The position numbers and the translations under genes are program-made. Below are positions 51,323 to 60,705 of a stretch of 64,000 bases of DNA, one piece after another. Source of the stretch: DASPKX01 sp035627835 (lineage in GTDB: Bacteria; Verrucomicrobiota; Verrucomicrobiia; Limisphaerales; SXQI01); contig DASPKX010000014.1 in assembly GCA_035627835.1 (NCBI GenBank), positions 7,464 to 71,463 of the forward strand. Reading direction: 5' to 3'. The stretch's first letter is position 1. The number at the start of each line of letters is the position of its first letter. A model generated the notes under the pieces. The model was not told the DNA's origin. It saw only the letters and a program-made list of their open reading frames with translations, and searched no databases.

Positions 51323-53215
51323 TTATGGACGAAAGACGTAGTAAAGCACAGCAGCGGCCCCAGCGATGATTAGAAATGCATACGTTTGGATATTGCCCGT
51401 TTGGAACAAGCGCAGGCCGCGCCCAAACAATTCGACAATCCCGTGCGTTCCCTTCACAGCCAGCCCTCCAATGATCCAGCGATCCGCCCAATCGGCCAGG
51501 CGGGCAGCCAGGCCTTGGGTCAGAGCGATAATCCCAGCGTAAATTTCGTCAAAATAGAAGCGCCCTTTCATGGCGCGAGCAGCAACGCCCATGTTCTCAG
51601 CCACCGGATCGCGTTTGGCGTTGTAATAAAGCCCAGCCGCCATTAGCAGGCCCAGCAGAGCGGCTCCGATGGACGCAATCACAATCGCAGGAGCATGGTT
51701 CAGGACCGCAAAAATGCCGCTTCCATGGTGTGCGTCGTGGGACTTCGAAACCACTTCATCCAAACCGAAGAAACCGGCAGCTATCGTGGGGATCGCAAGG
51801 ATGATGAGAGGCAGGATCATCACTTTCGGCGACTCATGAGTGTGCCCGCTGGCTTCGCTGCGAGGCGCGCCGGTGAAGGCGACGAAGAACAAACGGAACA
51901 TGTAGAAGGAGGTGAGGACGGCGACGAATGCCGCCACAAAGAACAGTGGACCGCTCTGTTGGTAGGCCTGCAGCAGAATCGCGTCTTTGCTAAAGAACCC
52001 GCTCAGTGGCGGAATGCCAGCAATCGCGAGCGTTCCTAAAAGGAATGTCCAGAATGTCACCGGCATCTTGCGCCGAAGACCGCCCATGTTCCAGATGTCC
52101 TGCTCGTGGTGCAATGCGTGAATCACTGAACCGGCTCCAAGGAAGAGAAGGGCCTTAAAGAACGCATGCGTCGTGAGGTGATACATGGCTGGGTTCGGAC
52201 CGCTTAAGCCCACCGTCATGACCATGTAGCCGAGCTGAGAAAGGGTGGAATAAGCGAGAATGCGCTTGATATCGCTCTGTTGCACGGCAATCAACGCGGC
52301 CATCAATGATGTAATCGCGCCGATCCAGGCAATGATATCCAGGGCGGTGATGCCGTTCAGGAAACTTAAGGCGGCTGGCCAGGCCTGAGTCGCTTGAAAG
52401 AGGAAGAAGGTCCGGCAGAGCATGTAAACCCCTGCGGCAACCATCGTCGCGGCATGGATTAATGCGCTGACAGGCGTTGGGCCTTCCATCGCGTCCGGCA
52501 GCCAGACGTGCAGGGGAAACTGCGCCGACTTGCCCATCGCTCCGCAAAAGATAAGGAGACCGGCAATCGTAGCCATAGTTCCCAATGCGCCTGGGTTCGA
52601 GGAGATCGTCTGCTGAAGCGTCGTGAACTGGAGTGTTCCCAGGGCTGACCAAACAATCAGAATGCCCAGGAGGAACCCGAAGTCACCGATGCGATTTGTG
52701 AGAAAAGCCTTTCGTGCAGCATCGGCCGCAGAGTGGCGATTGTACCAGAAACCGATCAGCAGGTAGCTGGAGACGCCGACCAACTCCCAGAAGATGAACA
52801 TCTGAAAGAAGTTGTTCGCGAGCACGATCCCGAGCATTGAAAAGGTGAACAGGCTTAAGGAGGCGAAGTAACGGGAGAAGCCTGGGTCATCGTGCATGTA
52901 TCCGTAGGAGTAAATATGAATGAGCGATCCCACTCCTGTGACGACCACTAACATGACCCAGGCGAGGCGGTCGATCTGCAGGCCAAACGGAATCATGAGG
53001 TCGCCGACGTTCAGCCAGTTCGCTGACACACGGATTGGCTGCCCGCCCGTGAAGACGCTGGCCAATGACAATGTAATCAGGAAAGAGATCGCAATCGCCC
53101 CGATGCTCAGGAAGGCGCTCAAGCGCGGGATCCGTTGCGTGAAAAGGGTGATAACCGCCGCCGCGACGAGCGGCAGGAAAAGGATCAGCCAGGGCAAATT
53201 TGTGGACGGGTCCAT
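51323..53215 (-). CDS. nuoL: NADH-quinone oxidoreductase subunit L
   Basis: A 630-residue subunit and the largest antiporter-like part of complex I, with about 15-16 helices and a lateral C-terminal amphipathic arm. Motifs include MFIFWELVGVSSYLLIGFWY, KSAQFPLHVWLPDAMEGPTP and RILAYSTLSQLGYMV. The start ATG is 5 bases after the nuoK stop. Confidence 0.96.
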   Translation of the reverse strand: MDPSTNLPWLILFLPLVAAAVITLFTQRIPRLSAFLSIGAIAISFLITLSLASVFTGGQPIRVSANWLNVGDLMIPFGLQIDRLAWVMLVVVTGVGSLIHIYSYGYMHDDPGFSRYFASLSLFTFSMLGIVLANNFFQMFIFWELVGVSSYLLIGFWYNRHSAADAARKAFLTNRIGDFGFLLGILIVWSALGTLQFTTLQQTISSNPGALGTMATIAGLLIFCGAMGKSAQFPLHVWLPDAMEGPTPVSALIHAATMVAAGVYMLCRTFFLFQATQAWPAALSFLNGITALDIIAWIGAITSLMAALIAVQQSDIKRILAYSTLSQLGYMVMTVGLSGPNPAMYHLTTHAFFKALLFLGAGSVIHALHHEQDIWNMGGLRRKMPVTFWTFLLGTLAIAGIPPLSGFFSKDAILLQAYQQSGPLFFVAAFVAVLTSFYMFRLFFVAFTGAPRSEASGHTHESPKVMILPLIILAIPTIAAGFFGLDEVVSKSHDAHHGSGIFAVLNHAPAIVIASIGAALLGLLMAAGLYYNAKRDPVAENMGVAARAMKGRFYFDEIYAGIIALTQGLAARLADWADRWIIGGLAVKGTHGIVELFGRGLRLFQTGNIQTYAFLIIAGAAAVLYYVFRP

Positions 53216-53220
53216 CAGCG

Positions 53221-53526
53221 TTAGAGCTTCATCACCGTTAAATCTTCGACGTGCGCGGACTGCCGTTTCCGGTAAAGCGCGACAATCAAAGCCAAACCGA
53301 CAGCCACCTCAGCCGCCGCAACCGTGATGATGAAGAAAACGATGACCTGCCCGTTCAGGTTGTTGTTGTAACGGGAGAGTGAAACCAACGCGAGGTTCCC
53401 CGCGTTGAGCATCAGCTCGATAGACATATAGATGACCAGGAGGTTCCGGCGGGCGATTACGCCAAACAAACCGATGCAAAACAGCAGCGCGCTGACGATG
53501 AGATAATGTTCGAGGCCCACTTTCAT
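53221..53526 (-). CDS. nuoK: NADH-quinone oxidoreductase subunit K
   Basis: A 101-residue three-helix membrane subunit. YMSIELMLNAGNLALVSLS carries the conserved membrane Glu near residue 36, and a second Glu lies in VAAAEVAVGLAL near residue 70. The ATG overlaps the nuoJ stop by 4 bases. Confidence 0.96.
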   Translation of the reverse strand: MKVGLEHYLIVSALLFCIGLFGVIARRNLLVIYMSIELMLNAGNLALVSLSRYNNNLNGQVIVFFIITVAAAEVAVGLALIVALYRKRQSAHVEDLTVMKL

Positions 53527-54026
53527 CGCAGATCCCTTTTGCTCAGGAGGATGGCTCCGACCATGGCAGCGAGAAGCAGCACGGAGAGAATTTCGAACGG
53601 AAGCAGAAACTTGCTAAAGAGCAGTTTGCCGAGCGGAGCCGTTGCGCCTTGAGCCTGCGGCGCGTTCAGAGCGGCGCCGGGCGCGGCGTTGACGATCGTC
53701 TTTACCAGGAAGGCAGCGATCGCGCCCACCGCCACAACTCCCATCCCCACCGAGGCGAGTTTTAACTTACGGCGCTCTTCGTCCTTAATATCCAGAAGCA
53801 TGATCACGAAAAGAAACAAGACCATGACGGCGCCGGCGTAAACGAGGATCTGCACAGCGGCCAGAAAGAAAGCCTCCAATAGCACGAAGAGCCCCGCCAT
53901 GGAGACGATGCAGAGCACAAGAAACATCGCGCTCGTCACTGGATTTCGGCTGACGGGATTAGCAACCACCAGCAACCCACACAGAAGGGTCAGGCCTGCG
54001 AAAAGATAAAAGAAGATGTTTTGCAT
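53523..54026 (-). CDS. nuoJ: NADH-quinone oxidoreductase subunit J
   Basis: A 167-residue five-helix subunit. The conserved QILVYAGAVMVLFLFVIMLL block lies near residue 57. The C-terminal ~60 residues contain a longer Ala-rich loop before the last helix than in E. coli. It lies 20 bases after nuoI. Confidence 0.95.
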   Translation of the reverse strand: MQNIFFYLFAGLTLLCGLLVVANPVSRNPVTSAMFLVLCIVSMAGLFVLLEAFFLAAVQILVYAGAVMVLFLFVIMLLDIKDEERRKLKLASVGMGVVAVGAIAAFLVKTIVNAAPGAALNAPQAQGATAPLGKLLFSKFLLPFEILSVLLLAAMVGAILLSKRDLR

Positions 54027-54046
54027 GGTTTTGAAGCGGCCCCTGC

Positions 54047-54580
54047 TTACGGCGGAACACCCTGGCTTTTGGCTTCCTCAGCCTTGTGAGCCCACTTTCG
54101 AATTTTATCCTGATGAACGCCGCCTAACTTCAAAAGCTTCTCTTTGTTGTAGATCAACTCCTCGCGGCTGAGCGCGGTGAGCGAATAATCCTGTTGCAGG
54201 AAAATCGCTTCCTCGGGGCAAACTTCCTGGCAGTAGCCGCAGAAGATGCAGCGAAGCATGTTGATCTCGAATTCGCGCGGAGCTTTCTCGACGTTGCCAA
54301 CCTCAGGCGCGCCTTGAGGCCCAGGAGGAGTGATCGTGATGGCCTTGGGCGGGCAGACGAATTCGCAAAGCTGGCAGGATACGCACTTGGTCCGGTCGTT
54401 CTGGTCTTTTACCAGGTAAGGAGCCCCGCGATAATTCGGCGGGACCGTCCATTTTTCTTCCGGATATTGCATCGTCACCTTCTTGTTGAAGAAGTGACGG
54501 AGCGTGACCTTGAAGCCGCTCAAGATCGCGGGCAAATAAAGGCGTTCCCAAAAAGTTAATTTGGAACGGTTAACAATCAT
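54047..54580 (-). CDS. nuoI: NADH-quinone oxidoreductase subunit I
   Basis: A 177-residue peripheral-arm subunit with two 4Fe-4S clusters, bound by CVSCQLCEFVCPP and CIFCGYCQEVCPEEA. They transfer electrons to cluster N2 in NuoB. The ATG at 54580 overlaps the nuoH stop (ATGA), which fixes the start. A charged C-terminal helix follows the clusters. Confidence 0.96.
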   Translation of the reverse strand: MIVNRSKLTFWERLYLPAILSGFKVTLRHFFNKKVTMQYPEEKWTVPPNYRGAPYLVKDQNDRTKCVSCQLCEFVCPPKAITITPPGPQGAPEVGNVEKAPREFEINMLRCIFCGYCQEVCPEEAIFLQQDYSLTALSREELIYNKEKLLKLGGVHQDKIRKWAHKAEEAKSQGVPP

Positions 54581-55608
54581 TTGAAAGCAGCGCGGGCCCA
54601 CAGAATCACCGCGTAAAGGGCAATGTTAGCCAGCGCGAACGGGACGAAGCGACGCCACCCGAGATCCATGAGTTGATCGTAACGGAAGCGCGGCAACATC
54701 CATCGCACCCAGATGAAAAAGATCATCAGGACAGCGAGCTTGGCCAGGAAAATCGCAATGTGCAGGATGCCGGCGAGCAGCGTGTTCGCAGGGGCGCTGA
54801 ATCCAGGCAAGGTCCAACCGCCGAAGAACAGCGTCACCATCATAGCGGAGGCCGCAATCATGTTCGCGTATTCCCCAAGGAAGAAGAGCGCGAACTTCAT
54901 GGAGCTGTATTCCGTGTGGTAGCCGGCCACCAACTCGGTTTCTGATTCCGGCAAATCGAAGGGCAAACGGTTTGTTTCCGCGAAGGCCGAGATCAGGAAA
55001 ATGATGAACGAGAACGGGGCATAAAGGATAAGCCAGCCGTTCTCACGCTGATACGCGATGACATCGCTCAGGTTTAGGCTACCCACCAACATAAACAGCG
55101 GGATGACCGACATGCCCATCGCGATTTCGTAAGACACCATCTGCGCGCTCGAACGGATGCCACCAAGGAAGGAGTATTTGGAATTAGAGGCGTATCCAGC
55201 CAGCACGATTCCATAAACACCGAGAGAAACGATGCCGAAAGTGTAAAGGATGCCGACATTCAAGTCGGCGATCACCATCTTTTGCCCAGCGAGGTTTGAG
55301 CCGAACGGAATGACAGCGATCGTCAGAAACGCCGGGATCATCGTGATCGCGGGAGCGAGCCAGAAGTAGGCTTTACGAACGTGGGCGGGGGTAAAATCTT
55401 CTTTCAGGATGAACTTCAACCCGTCAGCAAGCGGCTGGAGCAAACCGAAAGGCCCAACCCGGTTCGGCCCAACACGATCTTGGATCCACGCGGAAACGCG
55501 GCGCTCGGCCATCACCGAATAAGCGATCATCGGCAGCATGATGCCGATCACGCCAAGCACTTTCAGCGCGCTGAACAGGAGGAATTGTTGAGTTGCTGAG
55601 AGGTCCAT
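54577..55608 (-). CDS. nuoH: NADH-quinone oxidoreductase subunit H
   Basis: A 343-residue membrane subunit forming part of the quinone channel. The hallmark AETNRLPFDLPESETELV and a GPNRVGPFGLLQPLADGLK block are present. The start shares one base with the nuoG stop. About 8-9 helices are seen. Confidence 0.96.
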   Translation of the reverse strand: MDLSATQQFLLFSALKVLGVIGIMLPMIAYSVMAERRVSAWIQDRVGPNRVGPFGLLQPLADGLKFILKEDFTPAHVRKAYFWLAPAITMIPAFLTIAVIPFGSNLAGQKMVIADLNVGILYTFGIVSLGVYGIVLAGYASNSKYSFLGGIRSSAQMVSYEIAMGMSVIPLFMLVGSLNLSDVIAYQRENGWLILYAPFSFIIFLISAFAETNRLPFDLPESETELVAGYHTEYSSMKFALFFLGEYANMIAASAMMVTLFFGGWTLPGFSAPANTLLAGILHIAIFLAKLAVLMIFFIWVRWMLPRFRYDQLMDLGWRRFVPFALANIALYAVILWARAAFK

Positions 55609-57317
55609 CAGATTTGAATGCTCACGCCATTGTCACCGAGGCTTGCCCATGTCACGCCAGCGAAAGCGGGCGTTTGGGCTGCCATCTGATTGAAGAGGCC
55701 TTCAATGGTGGAATAGCCGTCCTTGCCGGTGACGTTGAAAACGATGTCGTGCAGGAATTCCCATTCAGGCCGTGCGCTGCCTTTAGGCTCCAAGGCTTTG
55801 AAGAACTTTTGCACCCGGCCTTTGACGTTCGTAAACGTGCCTCGCTTCTCCAGATGGGAAGCGCCTGGCAGGAGATAATGGGCCAACTCCGTTGTGGCGC
55901 TTGGAAGGATGTCGCTGACCACGAGCAAGTCCAGCTTGCGGAGCAGTTCCGCAGAAATCCCGCTCTTGGTCAGATCTTCGTTGTAAACGAAGAGGGCCTT
56001 GATTTTCCCGTTGCGAATTCCGTCCGCGATTTTTGAGAGATTAGAACCCATCGGATTGGCCGCGATGCCCATGAGGCGCGCGCCTACACTATTCGGATTG
56101 CGGTCCGGGTTCAGCAGCAAGCGATCGCCTTCACCTAATCGGGGAATTGAATCCGTCACCGCGCCGAACTTCTTCGCGAGCTGGGAAAGGAGGAACAATT
56201 CCTCATTCGTGCAGCGGGCGGAGCCTACAATAGCCAAACTGCCAGGCGTCAGGGCCGAGAGCTTCCGTGTGATTTCGTCAGTAACCATCGGCCACGTTGA
56301 GACCTCAGGATGGCCGGTGGCGCCGCGCACGACGATGTTCGTGAGGCGGTCTTCGCGATTAACCCACTTGTAATTCAAGCGGCCGTAATCGCACATCCAG
56401 TTGGAATTCACCGCATCATTTTCGCGCGGCTCATAGCGATACATCTTGTCCGCCCGAGAGCCGACAACTGTATTGCAGCCAGTGCCGCAGCTCGTGCAGA
56501 TGCTCTTCGATTCCTTGAGGAACCAAACCCGCATCTGAAAACGGAAATCTTTCGAGGTCAGCGCGCCCACGGGGCAAATGTCCACCGTGTTGAGCGTGTA
56601 GTTGTTATCGAAAGGCTTGCCGGGATAATTTGTGATCGTGTTGTAGCTGCCACGATTCACGATGCCCAAGGCATCATCGCCCACCACATCCTTCGTGAAC
56701 CGGATGCAACGTGTGCAAAGAATGCATCGCTCATCGTCCAGCACGATGCGCGGCCCGAGGTCAACGCGTTTCGGCTTATGAACCTTAGCTTCAACGAAGC
56801 GGCTGCTGGCCTGGCCGTGCTCTACGGAATACTCCTGAAGTTTGCACTCACCCGCCTGGTCGCAAATCGGGCAATCGAGCGGGTGATTGATCAGCAAGAA
56901 CTCGAGAACGGCTTTGCGCGCGTCTGCCACGCCTGGCGTTTGCGTGTAAATCTCCATCCCCGGAGAAATCGGGGTCGCGCAGGCAATGGCTGGACGAGGG
57001 GATTTGGCTATTTTTGGGGTGCCGTCTTCATTCAGGACCGGCTTGCGGTCCGGACCCATGGCCGGTGTGCCGAACTCAACAAGGCACATGCGGCAGTTGC
57101 CCGCGACCGGCAGCTTGGGATGGTAGCAATAATGCGGGACATCGATCTTCACCATCGAGCATGCTTGCAGCATCGTCGTTGGTGTCGGCTTGCCGTTGTG
57201 GTCCGGCATGGTTTTAGGAACCTGCACGGCCACTCCGTCCACCTTCACCGTAATCGTCTCGACCGGCGCTGGAGCGGGTGTTGCTTTAGGATCTGTTGCG
57301 GCTGCTGCGCTCGACAT
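55608..57317 (-). CDS. nuoG: NADH-quinone oxidoreductase subunit G
   Basis: A 569-residue subunit, short compared with the ~900-residue E. coli form because the molybdopterin-oxidoreductase-like domain is reduced. The N-terminal 2Fe-2S region has VPHYCYHPKLPVAGNCRMCL and an AIACATP Cys. A ~30-residue insertion (with GPDRKPVLNEDGTPKI) lies between them. The HxxCxxC/CxxC clusters follow as CPICDQAGECKLQEYS, CILCTRCIRFTKDV and ICPVGALTS. SICTSCGTGCN binds a further cluster of the N7 type. The N-terminus has a Pro/Ala-rich extension of ~20 residues. Confidence 0.95.
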   Translation of the reverse strand: MSSAAAATDPKATPAPAPVETITVKVDGVAVQVPKTMPDHNGKPTPTTMLQACSMVKIDVPHYCYHPKLPVAGNCRMCLVEFGTPAMGPDRKPVLNEDGTPKIAKSPRPAIACATPISPGMEIYTQTPGVADARKAVLEFLLINHPLDCPICDQAGECKLQEYSVEHGQASSRFVEAKVHKPKRVDLGPRIVLDDERCILCTRCIRFTKDVVGDDALGIVNRGSYNTITNYPGKPFDNNYTLNTVDICPVGALTSKDFRFQMRVWFLKESKSICTSCGTGCNTVVGSRADKMYRYEPRENDAVNSNWMCDYGRLNYKWVNREDRLTNIVVRGATGHPEVSTWPMVTDEITRKLSALTPGSLAIVGSARCTNEELFLLSQLAKKFGAVTDSIPRLGEGDRLLLNPDRNPNSVGARLMGIAANPMGSNLSKIADGIRNGKIKALFVYNEDLTKSGISAELLRKLDLLVVSDILPSATTELAHYLLPGASHLEKRGTFTNVKGRVQKFFKALEPKGSARPEWEFLHDIVFNVTGKDGYSTIEGLFNQMAAQTPAFAGVTWASLGDNGVSIQI

Positions 57318-57318
57318 A

Positions 57319-58746
57319 TTATGCGTGCGGGGTGGCGGCGATTTTCATGTCTGAGGTCGGGCCCGCGCCACCAGTGCGGCGGCGGTCATCATCTTCCCCG
57401 CGCTTTACGAAATCATCTTTAAACTTGCGAACAAAGCTCTGCACCGGCCAGGAGCAAGCTTCACCAAACGCGCAAATAGTGCGGCCGCCTGGAATGTTGT
57501 CCGCAATCTTGAGCAGGTAATCTGCATCTTCCTTGCGCCCTTCGCCGTGCGTGAGGCGGTGCAGGACTTTCTTCATCCAAAGGGAGCCCTCGCGGCATGG
57601 TGTGCATTGGCCGCAGCTCTCATGCGCATAGAATTCTGAGAGATTCGCCAGCGCAGCCACGATGTCAGTCGTGTCGTCCATGACGATAATCGCGCCGGAG
57701 CCGGACATGCTTCCTGCCGCCATTAACGAATCGAAATCATATGGCAGATCGAGCATATCGACTTCATGCTCCACGTCTTTGCCGTCAGGACCCTTCTTCT
57801 TGAGCTTGAAGCGCTCTCCGCCCTTGAAAACTTTCGCCGAAGAGCCGCCAGGAATGATCGCCTTAATCCGGCGACCGCCCCGCACGCCGCCCGCAAAGTC
57901 ATAAATCAACTCGCGGATAGTAGCTTTTCCCACCTCGACTTCGTAGTAGCCTGGCTTGTTCACATGGCCGCTGATGCTGACGATGCGAGTGCCGGTATTG
58001 TTAGGAGTGCCCAGCTTCGCAAATTGCGGCCCGCCCATCTCCATGACGTGCTTCACAGCGCAGAGAGTCTCCACGTTGTTCACGATGGTGGGGCACATGT
58101 AAAGGCCCAGGATGGCGGGGAAATAGGGAGGCTTGATGCGCGGGTAAGCACGTTTGCCTTCAAGCGATTCGATTAAACCAGTCTCTTCGCCGCAGATGTA
58201 AGCCCCTGCCCCACGATGAACGTAGATTTCAAGGTCGTAGCCGGTTCCGAGAATATTCTTGCCGAGGAAATTACGCTCGCGAGCTTCCTTCAAAGCACGA
58301 TTCAGAATGCGCGCGCCTTCAGGGAACTCTCCGCGAATGTAAATGTACGCCAGCTTTACGTCGTTCGCGAAGCACGAGATGACCATCCCCTCTACGAGCT
58401 GGTGCGGATCTTTGTGGATGATTTGGCGGTCCTTGAAAGTGCCCGGCTCAGACTCGTCTGCATTGCAGATGAGGTAGATCGGCTTGCCGCTCTTACGGTC
58501 AACAAAGGACCACTTCAGCCCGCAGGAGAAACCCGCGCCGCCCCGACCGCGCAGGCCAGAGATTTTGACCTCTTCACGAATTTGCTCCTGTGCGGTGGAG
58601 CTTTTGCCATCGGGAAGAGCCTTGGGCTGCATCGCGAGGGCCTTGCGAAGAGTCTCGTAGCCGCCGTGGCGCAAGTAACATTCGATATCAGGGGTGTAAC
58701 CCTGTTTATCGACGTTCTTTAAAATTAATCTGAATTCCTGAGCCAT
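57319..58746 (-). CDS. nuoF: NADH-quinone oxidoreductase subunit F
   Basis: A 475-residue NADH- and FMN-binding subunit. The NADH site is GLRGRGGAGFSCGLKWSF, FMN contacts lie in HRGAGAYICGEETGLIESLE, and ESCGQCTPCREG binds the 4Fe-4S cluster N3. A basic, Pro-containing C-terminal tail (about 445-475, DDDRRRTGGAGPTSD) is longer than usual. It is 1 base from nuoG and separated from nuoE by a gap holding an antisense tRNA gene. Confidence 0.96.
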   Translation of the reverse strand: MAQEFRLILKNVDKQGYTPDIECYLRHGGYETLRKALAMQPKALPDGKSSTAQEQIREEVKISGLRGRGGAGFSCGLKWSFVDRKSGKPIYLICNADESEPGTFKDRQIIHKDPHQLVEGMVISCFANDVKLAYIYIRGEFPEGARILNRALKEARERNFLGKNILGTGYDLEIYVHRGAGAYICGEETGLIESLEGKRAYPRIKPPYFPAILGLYMCPTIVNNVETLCAVKHVMEMGGPQFAKLGTPNNTGTRIVSISGHVNKPGYYEVEVGKATIRELIYDFAGGVRGGRRIKAIIPGGSSAKVFKGGERFKLKKKGPDGKDVEHEVDMLDLPYDFDSLMAAGSMSGSGAIIVMDDTTDIVAALANLSEFYAHESCGQCTPCREGSLWMKKVLHRLTHGEGRKEDADYLLKIADNIPGGRTICAFGEACSWPVQSFVRKFKDDFVKRGEDDDRRRTGGAGPTSDMKIAATPHA

Positions 58747-58797
58747 GGCTCTTGACTGCTAACTTAAAATTCGTAGTTTAACGCCCTCGTTTCGCAC

Positions 58798-58871
58798 TGC
58801 CGAATGGTGTAACGGTAGCACAGCAGTCTCTGAATCTGCTTGTCATGGTTCAAATCCATGTTCGGCAGCCA
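58798..58871 (+). tRNA. tRNA-Gln(CTG), antisense within the nuo operon
   Basis: A 74-base gene on the plus strand with encoded CCA. The acceptor TGCCGAA/TTCGGCA, D-stem GTGT/GCAC, anticodon stem GCAG/CTGC (plus a T-T at the loop end), T-stem CATGG/CCATG and T-loop TTCAAAT all fit. The anticodon loop is CTCTGAA, anticodon CTG, so glutamine. It sits in the 130-base gap between nuoE and nuoF, which are on the opposite strand. The operon transcript would therefore contain the antisense of the tRNA. Confidence 0.92.
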
Positions 58872-58876
58872 CTTCA

Positions 58877-59413
58877 TCAACTTTTTCCGTATTGTTGGAG
58901 TAGCGCATCGCCCTTCTCCGGCGTGACACCTTCGTAAAAGTCTTCGTTCACCATTACCACGGGCGCGGTTCCGCAGCTCGCCAGGCACTCCACAAATTCG
59001 ACGGTGAATTTGCCGTCGGGTGTCGTTTGCATGGTATGGGCATGATGGTCGAGGCCGAGCTTGTGGCAGAGATGCTTGTGCAACTCGTGCGAACCACCCA
59101 GTGCGCAGCTCAACGTGCGGCAAATCTTGAAGTGGCTCTTCCCGATCGGCTGCTGCCGGAACATCGGATAAAAAGTCACTAACTCGAAAATGTTGATCGG
59201 CGCGAGCCCAAGCTTCTGCGCGATCCACTCGATGGCCTCCTTCGAGAGGTAGCCAAAATGTTCCTGCACCGCGTGCAACAGCATCAAGGACGCGCTGCGC
59301 TTTACCGGATAATGCGAGATCAACTCGTCAATCTCAGCTTCCAAGGCAGGCGGGACTTTGAAGGCTGCGCCTTCGCTCATCACGCCAATTCCCGCATGGA
59401 TGTCTTTGTTCAT
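58877..59413 (-). CDS. nuoE: NADH-quinone oxidoreductase subunit E
   Basis: A 178-residue subunit with a thioredoxin-like fold and 2Fe-2S cluster N1a, bound by CRTLSC and CLASC (four Cys). It has an N-terminal helical region with FKVPPALEAEIDELISHYP. The ATG overlaps the nuoD stop (ATGA), so the start at 59413 is preferred over an internal ATG 11 codons in. Confidence 0.95.
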   Translation of the reverse strand: MNKDIHAGIGVMSEGAAFKVPPALEAEIDELISHYPVKRSASLMLLHAVQEHFGYLSKEAIEWIAQKLGLAPINIFELVTFYPMFRQQPIGKSHFKICRTLSCALGGSHELHKHLCHKLGLDHHAHTMQTTPDGKFTVEFVECLASCGTAPVVMVNEDFYEGVTPEKGDALLQQYGKS

Positions 59414-60705
59414 CGGTCAGACTCTCCCATGACGAAATCCAACGAACCCAGGATCGACACTGTGTCGCTCATGAGATGTTTCGGCAACAACCAGGATAGG
59501 ATGCTCAGATTCACGAATGACGGGGCGCGGATCTTCAGGCGATAAGGCGTTCCGCCCCCGCGGCTATTGATGTAGAACCCGAGTTCGCCCTTGGGGTTTT
59601 CAGCCCCAAAGTAAACTTCACCCGGAGGCGCGTTCACCCCTTGAGTGACGAGGATGAAGTGATGGATCAATTCTTCCATCTTCGTGAGCACACGCTCCTT
59701 CTCTGGCAAACGAACTTTCCCATCCGGAACGTTCACTGGCCCCCCGGGGAGTTGATCCAGGCACTGGCGGAGAATCCGCACACTTTGGCGCATCTCCTCC
59801 ATACGCACCAGGTAACGATCGTAGCAGTCACCCACTGAGCCGATAGGCACATCAAACTGCATCCGGTCATAGACCAGATATGGATGCGCTTTGCGCATGT
59901 CGAAATCGACGCCGCTGCCGCGCAGATTGGGCCCAGTCAGGCCGAAATCAATCGCTACTTCCTTCGGAATCACACCAATATCGCGGGTGCGATCGACAAA
60001 GATTCGGTTGCGTGTGAGCAACTTCTCCGACTCATCAAAGTTGACGACGACTTCGTCCAGGAACTTGCGGCATTGCTCTACCCAACCCGGAGGCAAGTCC
60101 CGCGAGACGCCGCCGATGCGGGTGTAAGTGGTGGTAAAACGTGCGCCGGTCAGGGATTCAGCAAGATTGTAGATCTTCTCACGCTCCTGGAATGTGTGCA
60201 GAAAGACGGTCATTGCGCCCACGTCCATAGCGAAGGCGCCGAGGCCGAGAAGATGCGCTGAAATGCGCGCTAGCTCGCAGCAAATCACGCGGATGTACTG
60301 GCAGCGCTCCGGAAGGGCTTTATCAATCCCCAGCAGTTTTTCGACGGCTAAAGCGTAAGCGACGTTGTTCGCCAGCGGCGCGAGGTAATCCAGTCGATCC
60401 GTGTACGGGATGAACTGGGTGTAGGTCATGTTCTCGGCGATCTTCTCATCACCGCGATGCAGGTAGCCGACATCTGGAGTCGCTTTGGTGATGATCTCGC
60501 CATCCAACTCAAGCAGGATGCGAAGAACACCATGCGTCGCCGGATGCGAAGGCCCCATGTTCAGGACCATCTTCTCGCTCTGAAGATCCTCAATCCCCTG
60601 CGGCGTCCCAGCGGAGCCTGCCTGCTGTGCCGAAGCAGAGGGCGCCGCCTGCGCAAGTCGCGCGGGCGCGTCCTTAAACTCAATCTCTCGAACGGTGACG
60701 CTCAT
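59410..60705 (-). CDS. nuoD: NADH-quinone oxidoreductase subunit D
   Basis: A 431-residue 49-kDa-type subunit forming the quinone pocket with NuoB. Key blocks are LNMGPSHPATHGVLR with the pocket His residues, VGYLHRGDEK, and a C-terminal SDTVSILGSLDFVMGESDR. It has an N-terminal extension of ~45 residues (Ala/Gln-rich, APSASAQQAGSAGTP) not seen in most homologues. The ATG overlaps the nuoC stop. Confidence 0.96.
   Translation of the reverse strand: MSVTVREIEFKDAPARLAQAAPSASAQQAGSAGTPQGIEDLQSEKMVLNMGPSHPATHGVLRILLELDGEIITKATPDVGYLHRGDEKIAENMTYTQFIPYTDRLDYLAPLANNVAYALAVEKLLGIDKALPERCQYIRVICCELARISAHLLGLGAFAMDVGAMTVFLHTFQEREKIYNLAESLTGARFTTTYTRIGGVSRDLPPGWVEQCRKFLDEVVVNFDESEKLLTRNRIFVDRTRDIGVIPKEVAIDFGLTGPNLRGSGVDFDMRKAHPYLVYDRMQFDVPIGSVGDCYDRYLVRMEEMRQSVRILRQCLDQLPGGPVNVPDGKVRLPEKERVLTKMEELIHHFILVTQGVNAPPGEVYFGAENPKGELGFYINSRGGGTPYRLKIRAPSFVNLSILSWLLPKHLMSDTVSILGSLDFVMGESDR

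Noticed and set aside
56310..57422. 370-residue plus-strand frame opposite nuoG/nuoF
   Set aside because: Antisense of conserved complex I subunits; Ala/Arg/His-rich without motifs.
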